Assembly (NCBI GenBank): GCA_008501735.1
Contig: QQUF01000033.1
Span: 62,001-126,000, forward strand
Direction: 5' to 3'
DNA: 64,000 nt
From: Calditrichota bacterium
Lineage (GTDB): Bacteria > CLD3
In this document: one piece after another, positions 1 through 9,624 of the stretch
Layout: every line of letters begins with the position of its first letter
Position numbering within the stretch: position 1 is the stretch's first letter
Position numbers and translations under genes: made by a program
Notes under the pieces: generated by a model
Database searches by the model: none
What the model was told of the DNA's origin: nothing
The model's input: only the letters and a program-made list of their open reading frames with translations

Positions 1-603
1 CATTAAAGCGTGATAAGAAAAACCAAAATTTTGAATTTGAAAACTTAAAGAAGGCAAAATCGTAATGTTATGATTTTTAGGATTATTGTTACTTCCTAAA
101 ATATTTTCAGCAAATTCACGTGGAAATTCCAAAGCTGAATTAATTTTATTTATTGCTGTTAATTTATCGTCAAAAGAAGCAGCATTTTCATATTCATTGT
201 AAGCACTTTCTAATTGTCTAAAATAATTTCCATTCGATAATTCACTACTGTTATCATTAATATAGCCCACTGCATCAATTGAAGATTTAGGAATTCCAAC
301 TTGAATTGAAAATAAATCAAAAGAAACTCTTTTTCTTGAAAGTAATGCAGGATTATCCATCATCGAATTAAACCTATATCCATTTGCAACTTGAGTTTTT
401 CCCATTCCAATCGCTTTTACATTCTGTGGATTTGGATTAACGTAAACTCCGCTTTTTTTTGCATTAATTGTCTCTGTAGGAAGAACTTCTTCTTCTCCAA
501 CTATGTATCCACCTCCGACTCCTTCTATTTGTGCTTGGGAAATCGTATAATTTGATGCCATTATTATTCCAGCTACTATTTGTATCAATAAATATTGTTT
601 CAT
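1..603 (-). CDS. PorV/PorQ-like outer-membrane protein, N-terminal part (runs off left edge)
   Basis: The minus strand is open from an ATG at 601-603 to the window edge, giving 201 codons with no stop. The product starts MKQYLLIQIVAGIIMASN, a signal peptide-like stretch, and matures near SQAQIEGVGG. Residues about 65-90 read GMGKTQVANG followed by MMDNPALLSR. This resembles the start of PorV/PorQ/UPF0164-type beta-barrels, where a 'GMGGA..A...NPA' pattern opens the barrel. That family serves as a shuttle or attachment protein of the type IX secretion system, which fits the many T9SS cargo proteins here. The C-terminal barrel lies outside the window, so the family call is tentative. The gene is divergent from prfB across a 100-nt gap. 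Confidence 0.6.
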   Translation of the reverse strand, partial: MKQYLLIQIVAGIIMASNYTISQAQIEGVGGGYIVGEEEVLPTETINAKKSGVYVNPNPQNVKAIGMGKTQVANGYRFNSMMDNPALLSRKRVSFDLFSIQVGIPKSSIDAVGYINDNSSELSNGNYFRQLESAYNEYENAASFDDKLTAINKINSALEFPREFAENILGSNNNPKNHNITILPSLSFQIQNFGFSYHALM

Positions 604-703
604 AGAGATATAATTTCTTACTTAAGATGTTATTTTAAGTACCTTCTTTTTTTTAGTTGGTTTTTTATTTAATTTCTGAGAATATAACAAAGGATAATTT
701 TTA

Positions 704-1814
704 ATGTTTGAAGAATTAAAAGAAAATATAAAAATCTCAGAAGACAAAATAAACAACCTATGGAGGTATCTTTGACATTCCTTCTTTACAGAAAGAAGTA
801 GCAAAGTTTCAGGTAAAAACTGAAGACCCTAATTTTTGGTCAAATAATCAAACTGCTCAAGTAATCATCAAAGAAATAAAAAAAAGAAACGATTGGATTG
901 AACCTCTTGAGAATTGTAAAATTACTCTAAAAGATTCATTAGAGTTTATTGAAATGGCAGAAATGGAGAACGATGAAACTTCTTTAGAGTTGGTTGTTAA
1001 TGACTTGAAGGAAGTTGACCAAAAAATTGAAGAACTTGAATTTAAAAAAATGCTCAGTGGAAAAGATGACCACAAAAATGCTATTTTAACAATTCACCCT
1101 GGAGCTGGCGGAACAGAAAGTCAGGATTGGGCTCAAATGTTAATGAGAATGTATGAGCGTTGGTCAGAAAAAAATAAAATGAATGTTGAAATTCTTGATT
1201 ACCAAGATGGCGAAACTGCTGGAATTAAATCTGTTTCTTTAGAAATTAAAGGTGAATATGCTTTTGGTTATCTTCAAGCAGAAATTGGTGTTCACAGACT
1301 TGTAAGACTTTCACCTTTTGATTCAAATCAACGAAGACACACTTCTTTTGCGTCTGTTTTTGTTTTACCTGAAATTGAAGATGATAATTCTGAAATTGTA
1401 ATAAATCCATCCGAAATAAGAATTGACACTTACAGAGCTTCTGGAGCTGGAGGTCAACACGTAAATAAAACAGAATCTGCGATACGTATCACACATTTAC
1501 CTACTAACACTGTTGTAACTTGTCAGACTCAAAGGTCTCAACACAAAAATAAAGAAAGTGCTATGAAACTTTTAAAATCGAGACTTTACGAACAGAAACT
1601 CAAAGAAGAGCGTAAAGAATTAGCAGTTTTGGAGGATTCAAAATCTGAAATTGGTTTTGGAAGTCAAATTCGTTCTTACGTTTTTCACCCTTACCAACTC
1701 GTTAAAGACCACAGAACTAAAGAAGAAACAGGGAATACTCAAGGTGTGATGGACGGAGGAATAGATTTATTTATCAAAGCATTTTTATCACAAAGAAAAC
1801 ATACAAATCTTTAA
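704..1814 (+). CDS. prfB: Peptide chain release factor 2, expressed by programmed +1 frameshift
   Basis: RF2 recognises UGA and UAA stop codons and triggers peptide release on the ribosome. The reading frame starts at ATG 704 and reaches an in-frame TGA at codon 24 (773-775). It continues in the +1 frame from GAC at 774, giving about 369 residues, close to the 365 usual for RF2. The stop-recognition tripeptide SPF is at about residues 203-205 and the catalytic GGQ at about 249-251, inside the typical SGAGGQHVNKTESA block. Reading only the downstream frame would give a false start at 954 and lose the first 83 residues. The cargo gene at 1839 follows after 24 nt and could share the transcript. 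Confidence 0.96.
762..776 (+). promoter_or_regulatory. prfB +1 frameshift (recoding) site
   Basis: The sequence GGAGG-TAT-CTT-TGA-C holds the classic RF2 autoregulatory signal: an internal Shine-Dalgarno-like GGAGG (762-766), three bases, then the slippery CTT (770-772), the UGA stop (773-775) and a following C. When RF2 is scarce, the slow UGA lets the ribosome slip +1 on CUU. The element matches the canonical bacterial arrangement in both order and spacing. Confidence 0.95.
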
Positions 1815-1838
1815 TTTTTTGATTTAGGAGATAATCAA

Positions 1839-2930
1839 ATGAAAAAACTCATTACTCTACTCTTAACTCTTGCATTTGCAAGTTTTAGTTTTGCTCAAGG
1901 TTTCAACCTTACAGAGCCAATTAACAGCGACACTGTTGAGGTCTTTGCTTTAGATTTCGATTGGAGTTCTGCCCCATCTGGTTCATTTAGTGGACAAGTT
2001 TACTATCACATTGAAGCTGGTGCAGATTCAACTTTTACGCTTCCGTCAATTGTTGATGTTGACAGTTTGACTTCAAGCTCTCATTCAGTAGATATGCTTA
2101 CTTTTATTACTGATTTTTTGAGTCTCTTCGATTCGCTTTCAGTTCAGCAGAAAAACAATGACAAAATTTCAGCAAATGATACATTTGCTGCTGATATGTA
2201 TTGGAGAGTTACAGCTTGGGATTCAAGTGGTTTTACAATGCCAGCTAACAATAATTTTGAACATTTTGTGTTTTCACCTGGAAGTTTCAATTTGAACACT
2301 CCTACTGATTCAACTTTCTACCAAGTCAATCCAAACTCAATTACTTTTAATTGGGATAAACCATCTGGAGTTTCAACATTTTCAATTTTAACTTACACTC
2401 TTTTTGTAACATCAGTTCAAAGTGCTATTGCACAAGGACCAACAATTGTTGGTCCAGTAATCGGAAGTACACTTTCTTCAACTCATACAGAAACTGTCGG
2501 AGTTGATTCACTTCCTGACGGACTTTACATTTGGGGAGTTTTGGCTTCTGTTACAAGTCTTTCGGGAACCGAACTTCATTTAAGTAAGCAACTTAATACT
2601 TTTATAATTGGTGATATTTTTTCAGATGTTGAAGAAATTGCAACTCTCAAACCCGAAGATTTTGTTTTAAGGCAAAACTACCCTAACCCATTCAATCCTT
2701 CGACAACAATTTCTTATTCTTTACCTCAAGGAAACAACTTGGGACAACTTACTATTTTTAACCTTCTTGGACAAGAAATCCAAAGCTTTAATCTTCAAAG
2801 CCAAAATGGCTCTGTTGTTTGGAATGGATTAAGTGCAAACGGAAAGCAAGTTTCAAGTGGAGTTTACTTCTACCAACTCAAATCTGAAAACGGTGTTAGT
2901 AATGTTAAAAAGATGACTTTGATAAAATAG
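1839..2930 (+). CDS. Secreted T9SS cargo protein of unknown function
   Basis: The 363-residue product has a clear signal peptide (MKKLITLLLTLAFASFSFAQ). Its middle looks like beta-sandwich or Ig-like segments, for example ITFNWDKPSG around residue 170, but matches no enzyme I recognise. A FlgD-like T9SS sorting domain runs from about residue 280 (NYPNPFNPSTTISYSLP) to the terminal KKMTLIK. The protein is therefore predicted to cross the outer membrane by the type IX system and be anchored or released at the surface. A GGAG ribosome-binding site precedes the ATG. A strong bidirectional terminator follows at 2970-3005. Confidence 0.85.
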   Translation: MKKLITLLLTLAFASFSFAQGFNLTEPINSDTVEVFALDFDWSSAPSGSFSGQVYYHIEAGADSTFTLPSIVDVDSLTSSSHSVDMLTFITDFLSLFDSLSVQQKNNDKISANDTFAADMYWRVTAWDSSGFTMPANNNFEHFVFSPGSFNLNTPTDSTFYQVNPNSITFNWDKPSGVSTFSILTYTLFVTSVQSAIAQGPTIVGPVIGSTLSSTHTETVGVDSLPDGLYIWGVLASVTSLSGTELHLSKQLNTFIIGDIFSDVEEIATLKPEDFVLRQNYPNPFNPSTTISYSLPQGNNLGQLTIFNLLGQEIQSFNLQSQNGSVVWNGLSANGKQVSSGVYFYQLKSENGVSNVKKMTLIK

Positions 2931-2969
2931 ATGATAAAGATTTTTGTTATTTACTCTTTACAAATTATA

Positions 2970-3005
2970 AAAAAAGCCAAATTCAATTTAGAATTTGGCT
3001 TTTTT
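2970..3005. terminator. Bidirectional intrinsic terminator
   Basis: A perfect 15-bp inverted repeat (arms 2970-2984 and 2991-3005, 6-nt loop) has a GCC/GGC core, an A-run on its left side and a T-run on its right side. It can stop transcription in both directions, between the convergent genes ending at 2930 (+) and 3021 (-). Confidence 0.85.
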
Positions 3006-3020
3006 GTTTTTAAACAAATT

Positions 3021-4397
3021 TTATTTCAAAAGAACCATTTTATTAGTTTGATTGAAATTTTCAGTTTGCAATTTATAAAAATAAACACCTGAACTTACTT
3101 GGTTTCCATTTTCATCTGTGCCATTCCATTTTAAAGAATGAGTTCCTTTAACAAATTCATTTCCACTTGCCAAAATTTTGATTTTTTGTCCAATTAAATT
3201 GAAAATTTCCAATTTCACTTTTTCAGTCTTTGGGATTCTGAATTGAATTGTCGTTTCAGGATTAAATGGATTTGGATAATTTTCAAAAAGCTCATACTCA
3301 GTTGCTTTAACAAAATTCACTTCTTCATTTACTTCAACAACTGTTACCAACTCGTAATGAATTAATTGTCCTTGTATCGCATAAATTGGTTCGTAATGTC
3401 CACCAACTCCATACTGACAATTATCACAAGTTAAGCCATCAATACAATTTGGGTTATTAGGGCGACAAGCATTTTCATAAGGAAAAAGTAAGTCTGGCTT
3501 GTATTCTAAAGTTGCAGAATCGCCTAAAGTAATCAAACTTGTTACGTCCCAAATGTAAGGATGACTTTTATCTCCCGGACACCAACCAAATCTTCCATAA
3601 AGCCAAGTTCCTCCTTGTGGCGAACAAGTATTTTGAGGGCAATCATAACGCCAAAAATTGTGAATTGACATTACACCATTAGCAAAAAAATAATGTGCAT
3701 TGTTATAAAACTCTGCTGCATTTCCAGTGTTTTGTTGTCCGTGACCTGTTGTAAAGATTTTCATTTTTACAGAATCAGTTGTTGCATCAATGAATCTTTT
3801 TTGTGGTGTTAACTTATCAGCAATTGGGTCATCTGGATTGCCATAAACTGTATAATAATTTTGCCAAAGATTTTCAACTTTAAATGGATATGAAACTGTT
3901 TCACCAATATCAGCTTCGATAAATTCAAATTCAGTTGTAACTAACCAGCCTCTTTCACCACCAATGTAACTTTCGATTCGGCTTCTCATTGTTACAGAAT
4001 CAGTAAGCATTGTTTGGTATTCGGTTACGTCCATTTCCCAAGTGCAAGAACCTGGTCCACCAGTTGTTTGCGGATTTATACTGTAAGGAGTGATGATTCT
4101 AGCAATTTCGTAGTAAGTAGTGTCATTAGTCCAAATATTAATGTAACCTGTTCTATCCCAAGGATCACAATCTGCACCTGGAGTTGAATATGGACAAGCA
4201 ATTGTGTAGTAAAGAGTTACTTTACTAAAAATTTTACCATTGTTGTCAGGAAAGACAAAAACTGAGTCGTGAGGGTCAGCCCAATTGTGAAATTCCTCAT
4301 CAAAAGTAGTTACATAAGTAGTATCGCCTGGAGCTGCAAATGAAAAATTTGCAACTGCGAGTAAAACGAAAATTAAAAGAGATAACTTTTTATTCAT
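3021..4397 (-). CDS. PNGase F-like peptide-N-glycosidase with T9SS sorting domain
   Basis: The family cleaves the amide bond between asparagine and the first GlcNAc of N-glycans. After a signal peptide (MNKKLSLLIFVLLAVANFSFA), the product aligns by eye with Elizabethkingia PNGase F. CDPWDR at residues 77-82 matches CDEWDR, which carries the essential Asp60. RIESYIGG with Glu142 matches the Glu118 region. AAEFYNNAHYFF with Glu229 matches AEWCFRTHTIA, which carries Glu206. FGWCPG matches AGWCPG. The spacing from the Asp to the last Glu is about 151, against 146 in PNGase F. All three active-site acids are thus apparently kept. A T9SS sorting domain (NYPNPFNPETTIQF to KMVLLK) ends the protein. 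The gene lies 28 nt behind the subtilase gene on the same strand. Confidence 0.88.
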   Translation of the reverse strand: MNKKLSLLIFVLLAVANFSFAAPGDTTYVTTFDEEFHNWADPHDSVFVFPDNNGKIFSKVTLYYTIACPYSTPGADCDPWDRTGYINIWTNDTTYYEIARIITPYSINPQTTGGPGSCTWEMDVTEYQTMLTDSVTMRSRIESYIGGERGWLVTTEFEFIEADIGETVSYPFKVENLWQNYYTVYGNPDDPIADKLTPQKRFIDATTDSVKMKIFTTGHGQQNTGNAAEFYNNAHYFFANGVMSIHNFWRYDCPQNTCSPQGGTWLYGRFGWCPGDKSHPYIWDVTSLITLGDSATLEYKPDLLFPYENACRPNNPNCIDGLTCDNCQYGVGGHYEPIYAIQGQLIHYELVTVVEVNEEVNFVKATEYELFENYPNPFNPETTIQFRIPKTEKVKLEIFNLIGQKIKILASGNEFVKGTHSLKWNGTDENGNQVSSGVYFYKLQTENFNQTNKMVLLK

Positions 4398-4425
4398 TTT
4401 GTACCTATAGATTTAAAACTAAAGA

Positions 4426-7400
4426 TTAATTATTTGCTGTAATTTTGTAAAAATATTTTGTATTTGCACCAACATTTGTATCCGTCCAAGAGTTGGTGTT
4501 TACATTTGCAATTTCTGTAAATCCCGAATTAGGACTTGTGCTTCTATAAATTTTGTAAGAAATGGCTCCTGCTGTTGGATTCCAACTTAGAACAACATTT
4601 GTATTTGATTTTGAAATTGAAACTGGTGTCATTTGTCCCAATGTTGAGCCAACAACCAATGTTACAGGAATTGTAATGTTTGCATTAGTTGTGTCGTCAG
4701 AATTTACCACTAAATCCACAGAATAATTTCCGTTTATTAGGTTCGCCGCATCAAAATTTAATGTCAAATTATCGGTAGAAAGTGCCGAAACTGTTCCGCC
4801 ATTTTGCGAAAGTGTCAACCAATTTGAAGTCTGTGTTGGTGGATAAAATTCAACTGCTAAATTATTTGTAACGTAAGCGGCATTTTGAACTACTTCAAGT
4901 CCGTCAGTTCCGCTTGAATTTTCAATTCCAACAACTGCTCCCGTTAAAGTTCCTGTAATATTTTCGTATTGAAATTTAATTTCGCCGTTTGAATTGAGAA
5001 TCATCTGAAATGTTGCACCGTTTGTTGTAGCGTATTCGGGCCAATCATCGAACTGAACAATAAATTCATTTCCATTTGTTTCGTAAAAAACGTCTCCTTG
5101 TGCACTTCCATCTAAGTCGTCCCAAAACCCTGCAATTAAATTATTTGGAGTTCCACCTGAGGGTAAAGATTGGTTTATGTAAGTATCTCCTGTGAAAATG
5201 TCAAAAGTCAAAAATCCGTTGCTTCCAATGTAAACGTCTGAATAACTGTTTCCATAAAAATCGAAGGCAAAACCAATCGGAACAAACGCATAACCTTCGT
5301 CTTCTCCGTCATAAGTCGAAGTCGCTGTCCAATTTGTAGCTAAAGTTCCTGTCCCCGAAATATCTGTCCAAGAGTAAGTTGGTCCGTTTGGCTCGTTGGA
5401 GTCTTTCCATTCGTAACCAAAAGTGTCAGGACCTCCTGCGGAATTTGTTTGCGGAGTTCCTGTTCCGGCAGCCGAATTGTTGCCTTTCGGCAATTTGGTT
5501 GCAGAGATTTGTGAAGTATTTTTCTTGCTCGAAATTGGTGAAGTAACTGAATAATTTTGCAAACTTGCTGTGTAAGTTAAATCCGAAGAACCTGCGTTTG
5601 AATTTGTAATTCCGATAATTTGAGAAGAAGTCTGGCCACTTGCTAAAGTTTCGGAAATTGAATTTTGGCTTACATAAATTGTCGGAGCTTTGTCGTTTAC
5701 AGTAATTCCAACAGTGCTTGCAGAGCTGCTCAAACTTCCGTCGTCAACAACAAGACTAAAAGTCAAAATTTCACTTCCGTTGATTTCTGGAGCGGTGAAA
5801 GTTGGATTTACAACTGAGTTTGAACTTAGAGTTACAGTTGTTCCGCTTGTTTGAGTCCAAGTATAATTTAATGGGTCATTCTCTGGGTCAGAGCTTCCTG
5901 AACCGTCAAGAGTAACTTGTAAACCTTCTGTAATTGTTTGATTTGAACCTGCGTTTGCTGTTGGAGGCTGATTTCCACCAGCGACAAGTGAGATTGGAAT
6001 CGTTACAATTGGATTACTTGAGTCATTTGAGTTAATTTGTAAATCCGCTGTATAAGTTCCGCTTGCTATTCCATTGGAATTGAAATCAAGTGTTAAATTA
6101 GTGCTTCCGTTTGCTGAAATAGCTCCACTAATCGGTGAAACTGAAATCCAATTTGTGTTTGCTGGAGTTGTAAACTCGATTGCCATTGAATTTGCAACAT
6201 AAAGTGCGTTGTTTATCACTGAAAGTCCATCAGTTCCATTAGCATCTTCAATTCCTACAGAACAACTGCTTGTTGATCCTAAAATATTTTCATATTGGAT
6301 TTTGATTGAGCCATTCGAATTCAAAATTACTTGGAAAGTATTTCCTGATGTAGTTCCATAATTTGGCCAATCGTCAAATTGAATTATAAATTCATTGCCA
6401 ATAGTTTGATAAAAAACGTCTCCTTGAGCAGTTCCGTTTAAATCGTCCCAAAATCCTGCAATTAAATTATCTGGAATAGTTGAGCTTGGCAAAGATTGAT
6501 TTGTCCAAGTATCTCCTGTGAAAGAATCGAAGCTTACAAAACCATTAGTACAAATGTAAACACTCGTGTAAGTATTTCCATAAAAATCAAAATTGAAACC
6601 AATTGGTGCTTGAGCAATTCCTTCATCTTTTGGGTCATAAGATGAAATTGCTGTCCAAGTTGCAAGATTTCCAGTTCCTGAAATGTCTGTCCAATTGTAA
6701 GTTGGTCCGCTGATTTCATTAGAATCTTTCCATTCATAACCAAAAGTATCAGGTCCTCCGAAAGAATTTAATTGTGGGTTTCCTGTTCCGCTTTTAGAAT
6801 TATCGCCTTTTGACAAGTTTTGAGTAATTTGTGAAATTACTGAATTGCCTTTTTTCTTTTGCGGTGAAGTCGAAGTTAAGTTTTGCAAACTTGCAGTAAA
6901 AGTCAAATCTGGTGAACCTGCTGCAATGTTAGAAACCATTACATTTTGGCTTGAAGTCTGCCCAAGAGCAAGATTTTCATTCACAGAACTTGGTGAGACC
7001 GAAATTGTAGGTGGAATTACAAATGAATTCTCGACTGAGACATCGTCAATACAAATATCACTTGTGTAACCTGAACCTGTAATGGCTCTAAATCTAACAC
7101 GAATATTCTCACCTGCAAAAGCTGAAAGGTCAACTGTTGCTTCTTGCCAAACATCAGAACTTGAAGTTTGCTGTTGTCCTGTAAGTGTAAAAACAGAGTT
7201 TGTGTAGGTGTTAGTTCCTAAGTCCAAAACATCAATGTCAAGACTTCCCATTTCCAGTCCGTAAAGGTGAAACCAAAATTTTAGCTCTGGAGAACTTATT
7301 GAAGTAAAATCGAAACAAGGAGAAAGCAAGTAAGAAATTTTGCTCGGATAGTTTGGAGAAGAAGATTCTGTATAAAGATAACTTCCACTTCCGCTTGTGT

Positions 7401-9537
7401 TGTCTCCATTTGGTCCTGTATTTGAAGAAGGTGTTGGACCAGAAATTACACTCCAATCAAAATCTTCACCGCTCACATTTTCCCAACCGTCAGCGGAAAT
7501 CGCTAAAGGTTCGGAAAAAGTATCAAAATTTTGTGCGTAAGGGTAAGCAGTGACACAAGGAGCAGAAATATTTATTTGAAGCGGGTTTGTAAATCCATTC
7601 GACGGAACAAGTGGAAACAGTCCGTTTGAACTTGTTTCATATTTCAAATAAATTGAGTACTGACCGCCAGGAGAAGTAATATTTGGTTTTGAAAAATTAA
7701 GAGTTTGCGTTGCACCGCTTACCAAAGTTTGGTTATTAAGAACATCTATGTCAGCAATAAAACCACCATTCACATCGTGAAGTGCTAAGTAAAAATTGCC
7801 GTTCCAAGTTTGTGAATCTGTGTTTTGAACTGAAACGGTTGCACTTACAGATTGTCCTGTTACCATAGGATTTGGAGTTACAGCAATTGCGGAAGTCATC
7901 ACAACAGTTGTTGGAATTGAAACAAATTGGACGGCAGACATTGCATTCACACTTCCGTAACCGAGTTCATTCGACCAAGTTCCGTTCGGCTGATTTGAAA
8001 CACCTGAATTGTAAGAGTAACCACCAACTTTATCGCAAGTTGACTCAATTGCGAAACGAGCCTGAGTTTCCGTCAAAGTTGGGTCTGCGGACAAAATCAA
8101 AGCCATTACTCCCGCCGCATTTGGGCAAGCACTCGAAGTTCCGTTAAAAGTTGCTGTGTAATCTCCACTGTTATAGCCAAGTACACCTGAAATATCAGTT
8201 GTATAAATTTTTACTCCAGGAGCAGCAATGTCAAGATTTGTTCCATAATTTGAACCCCACCAACTTTCGTTGTCGCAAGAAGAAGGGCTTTTTCTTTCGT
8301 TACACATACTCATTGCTGCAACAGAAATTACATCTGAAAGATAGGCTGGATAATTAACGGAAGAATCGTCATTTCCAGCTGAGAAAAGCACAGGTGAACC
8401 AAGTCCTCCTCTTCCACTTGTAATTGCACCATTAATTGCAGAATTTATTGCTGAAGAACTGCTTCCACCTCCCCAAGAATTGCTCAAAATATCTGCATTT
8501 CCTGTTTGCCAAGCCCAATTTGTTGCATTTGCAATCCAAGTATTTGAAGTTACCCAACCGCTTCCGTCGTCGTAAGCAATTCTTACAGGAACGATTTTGC
8601 AAGAGTAAGCGACTCCTGCGACTCCGATTGAATTATTTGCAGTTGCGGCAACAATTCCCGCACAAGCAGTTCCGTGAGCGTCATCGTTTGAAGGAGCTCC
8701 GTTACTTCCTTGTCCTGTTGCGTCGTAACCTGGAAGCAAATTTCCGACTAAGTCAGGGTGAACCAAATCAACACCTTCATCAAGAATTGCAACTTTTATG
8801 CTTGAAGAACCTGTTGTCATATTCCAAGCAAGGTCAACGTCCATATCTGCATCATTCACTCCGTTCCAAGTGCTTGTGTTTGTGCCTGTGTTTTCAAGCG
8901 ACCATTGATTTCCGTAAAAAGTGTCGTTTGTAAATTTTTTGAGTAAAAGAATAAAATTAGGCTCTGAGTATTCAAAAATACCAGTTTCATAAAATTTATT
9001 TGCTAATTCCAAAGCATTACCAGAAGAATTTTTGTCTGCTAAAAGCGTGTAAAGATTTGGTTGAAATTCGTTTTCGGCAAGAATCCTAACGTCATTATTT
9101 TTTGCTAATTTTTCAAGTTTTCCAAAGTCAGAATGGCTTCTAAGTTTTACCAAAAACTCTTCCCAAATTCCTTGATAGGTTCCGTCTTCATAAATTAGAA
9201 AAGGAGTTGCATAAAGGATTTCATTTTTGGCTTCAAGTCTTGCCAAAAGGCTTTCAATTTCTGAATCTGAAATTTTATCTTTTAATGTTACAATTGAAAT
9301 TTTCGGTGCAGGAAGTTCCATTTTTTTAGTAAAAAGATTTAGGCTTTTCTCATTTTTAAGTAGAACTTTCTTTTCCTCAAAGGTAAGATTATTGGAAAAT
9401 TTGATAATTATTTTGTCAGTTGCTAAATTTAAACTTTGTTCTCCATCGGGAGAATAATAAAAGTGATTTTTTGAAAAAATTAAATTTGATGATACAACAA
9501 TAAAAAAAAAGCAAAATGCTTTGGTAAAAATGTTCAT
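4426..9537 (-). CDS. Giant secreted subtilisin-like (S8) protease with MAM-like and duplicated nidogen-like modules
   Basis: The 1703-residue product has a signal peptide, a propeptide-like region to about residue 200, then a complete S8 catalytic domain. Asp253 lies in VAILDEGVD, His288 in DDAHGTACAG and Ser468 in FNGTSSACPNAAG. A MAM/choice-of-anchor J-type sandwich follows at about 660-840. Then come two copies of a roughly 340-residue module (about 841-1184 and 1283-1631) containing GGPDTFGYEWKDSNE and GFWDDL.G.AQGDVFY, which recalls nidogen/NIDO domains. They are separated by a PKD/REJ-like domain (NQPPTANAGSNQTITEG). The C-terminus is a fibronectin III domain (SYKIYRSTSPNSGF). No T9SS sorting domain is visible, so its export route is unclear. 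It is probably co-transcribed with the downstream PNGase F-like gene. Confidence 0.92.
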   Translation of the reverse strand: MNIFTKAFCFFFIVVSSNLIFSKNHFYYSPDGEQSLNLATDKIIIKFSNNLTFEEKKVLLKNEKSLNLFTKKMELPAPKISIVTLKDKISDSEIESLLARLEAKNEILYATPFLIYEDGTYQGIWEEFLVKLRSHSDFGKLEKLAKNNDVRILAENEFQPNLYTLLADKNSSGNALELANKFYETGIFEYSEPNFILLLKKFTNDTFYGNQWSLENTGTNTSTWNGVNDADMDVDLAWNMTTGSSSIKVAILDEGVDLVHPDLVGNLLPGYDATGQGSNGAPSNDDAHGTACAGIVAATANNSIGVAGVAYSCKIVPVRIAYDDGSGWVTSNTWIANATNWAWQTGNADILSNSWGGGSSSSAINSAINGAITSGRGGLGSPVLFSAGNDDSSVNYPAYLSDVISVAAMSMCNERKSPSSCDNESWWGSNYGTNLDIAAPGVKIYTTDISGVLGYNSGDYTATFNGTSSACPNAAGVMALILSADPTLTETQARFAIESTCDKVGGYSYNSGVSNQPNGTWSNELGYGSVNAMSAVQFVSIPTTVVMTSAIAVTPNPMVTGQSVSATVSVQNTDSQTWNGNFYLALHDVNGGFIADIDVLNNQTLVSGATQTLNFSKPNITSPGGQYSIYLKYETSSNGLFPLVPSNGFTNPLQINISAPCVTAYPYAQNFDTFSEPLAISADGWENVSGEDFDWSVISGPTPSSNTGPNGDNTSGSGSYLYTESSSPNYPSKISYLLSPCFDFTSISSPELKFWFHLYGLEMGSLDIDVLDLGTNTYTNSVFTLTGQQQTSSSDVWQEATVDLSAFAGENIRVRFRAITGSGYTSDICIDDVSVENSFVIPPTISVSPSSVNENLALGQTSSQNVMVSNIAAGSPDLTFTASLQNLTSTSPQKKKGNSVISQITQNLSKGDNSKSGTGNPQLNSFGGPDTFGYEWKDSNEISGPTYNWTDISGTGNLATWTAISSYDPKDEGIAQAPIGFNFDFYGNTYTSVYICTNGFVSFDSFTGDTWTNQSLPSSTIPDNLIAGFWDDLNGTAQGDVFYQTIGNEFIIQFDDWPNYGTTSGNTFQVILNSNGSIKIQYENILGSTSSCSVGIEDANGTDGLSVINNALYVANSMAIEFTTPANTNWISVSPISGAISANGSTNLTLDFNSNGIASGTYTADLQINSNDSSNPIVTIPISLVAGGNQPPTANAGSNQTITEGLQVTLDGSGSSDPENDPLNYTWTQTSGTTVTLSSNSVVNPTFTAPEINGSEILTFSLVVDDGSLSSSASTVGITVNDKAPTIYVSQNSISETLASGQTSSQIIGITNSNAGSSDLTYTASLQNYSVTSPISSKKNTSQISATKLPKGNNSAAGTGTPQTNSAGGPDTFGYEWKDSNEPNGPTYSWTDISGTGTLATNWTATSTYDGEDEGYAFVPIGFAFDFYGNSYSDVYIGSNGFLTFDIFTGDTYINQSLPSGGTPNNLIAGFWDDLDGSAQGDVFYETNGNEFIVQFDDWPEYATTNGATFQMILNSNGEIKFQYENITGTLTGAVVGIENSSGTDGLEVVQNAAYVTNNLAVEFYPPTQTSNWLTLSQNGGTVSALSTDNLTLNFDAANLINGNYSVDLVVNSDDTTNANITIPVTLVVGSTLGQMTPVSISKSNTNVVLSWNPTAGAISYKIYRSTSPNSGFTEIANVNTNSWTDTNVGANTKYFYKITANN
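4645..7015 (-). repeat. Intragenic duplication of a ~1-kb module in the subtilase gene
   Basis: Positions about 5985-7015 and 4645-5690 encode two clearly homologous blocks of about 340 residues. Shared landmarks in the same order are SGTG.PQ.NS.GGPDTFGYEWKDSNE, WTDISGTG.LAT, P.NLIAGFWDDL, GNEFI.QFDDWP, Q.ILNSNG.IK.QYENI and NGTDGL or SGTDGL. A PKD/REJ-like domain sits between them. The copies have diverged at many silent and amino-acid positions, so the duplication is not recent. Confidence 0.85.
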
Positions 9538-9624
9538 TTAAATGCTCCACAGCTTAAAGTTTTATTCTAATGAATTTACTTTAAGAGGATTCAAAAGTCA
9601 ATTTGCTTATTTTAGAGCATTTTT

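Noticed and set aside
954-1814. prfB as a gene starting at ATG 954
   Set aside because: The upstream frame from 704 with the canonical frameshift site restores the complete RF2 N-terminus.
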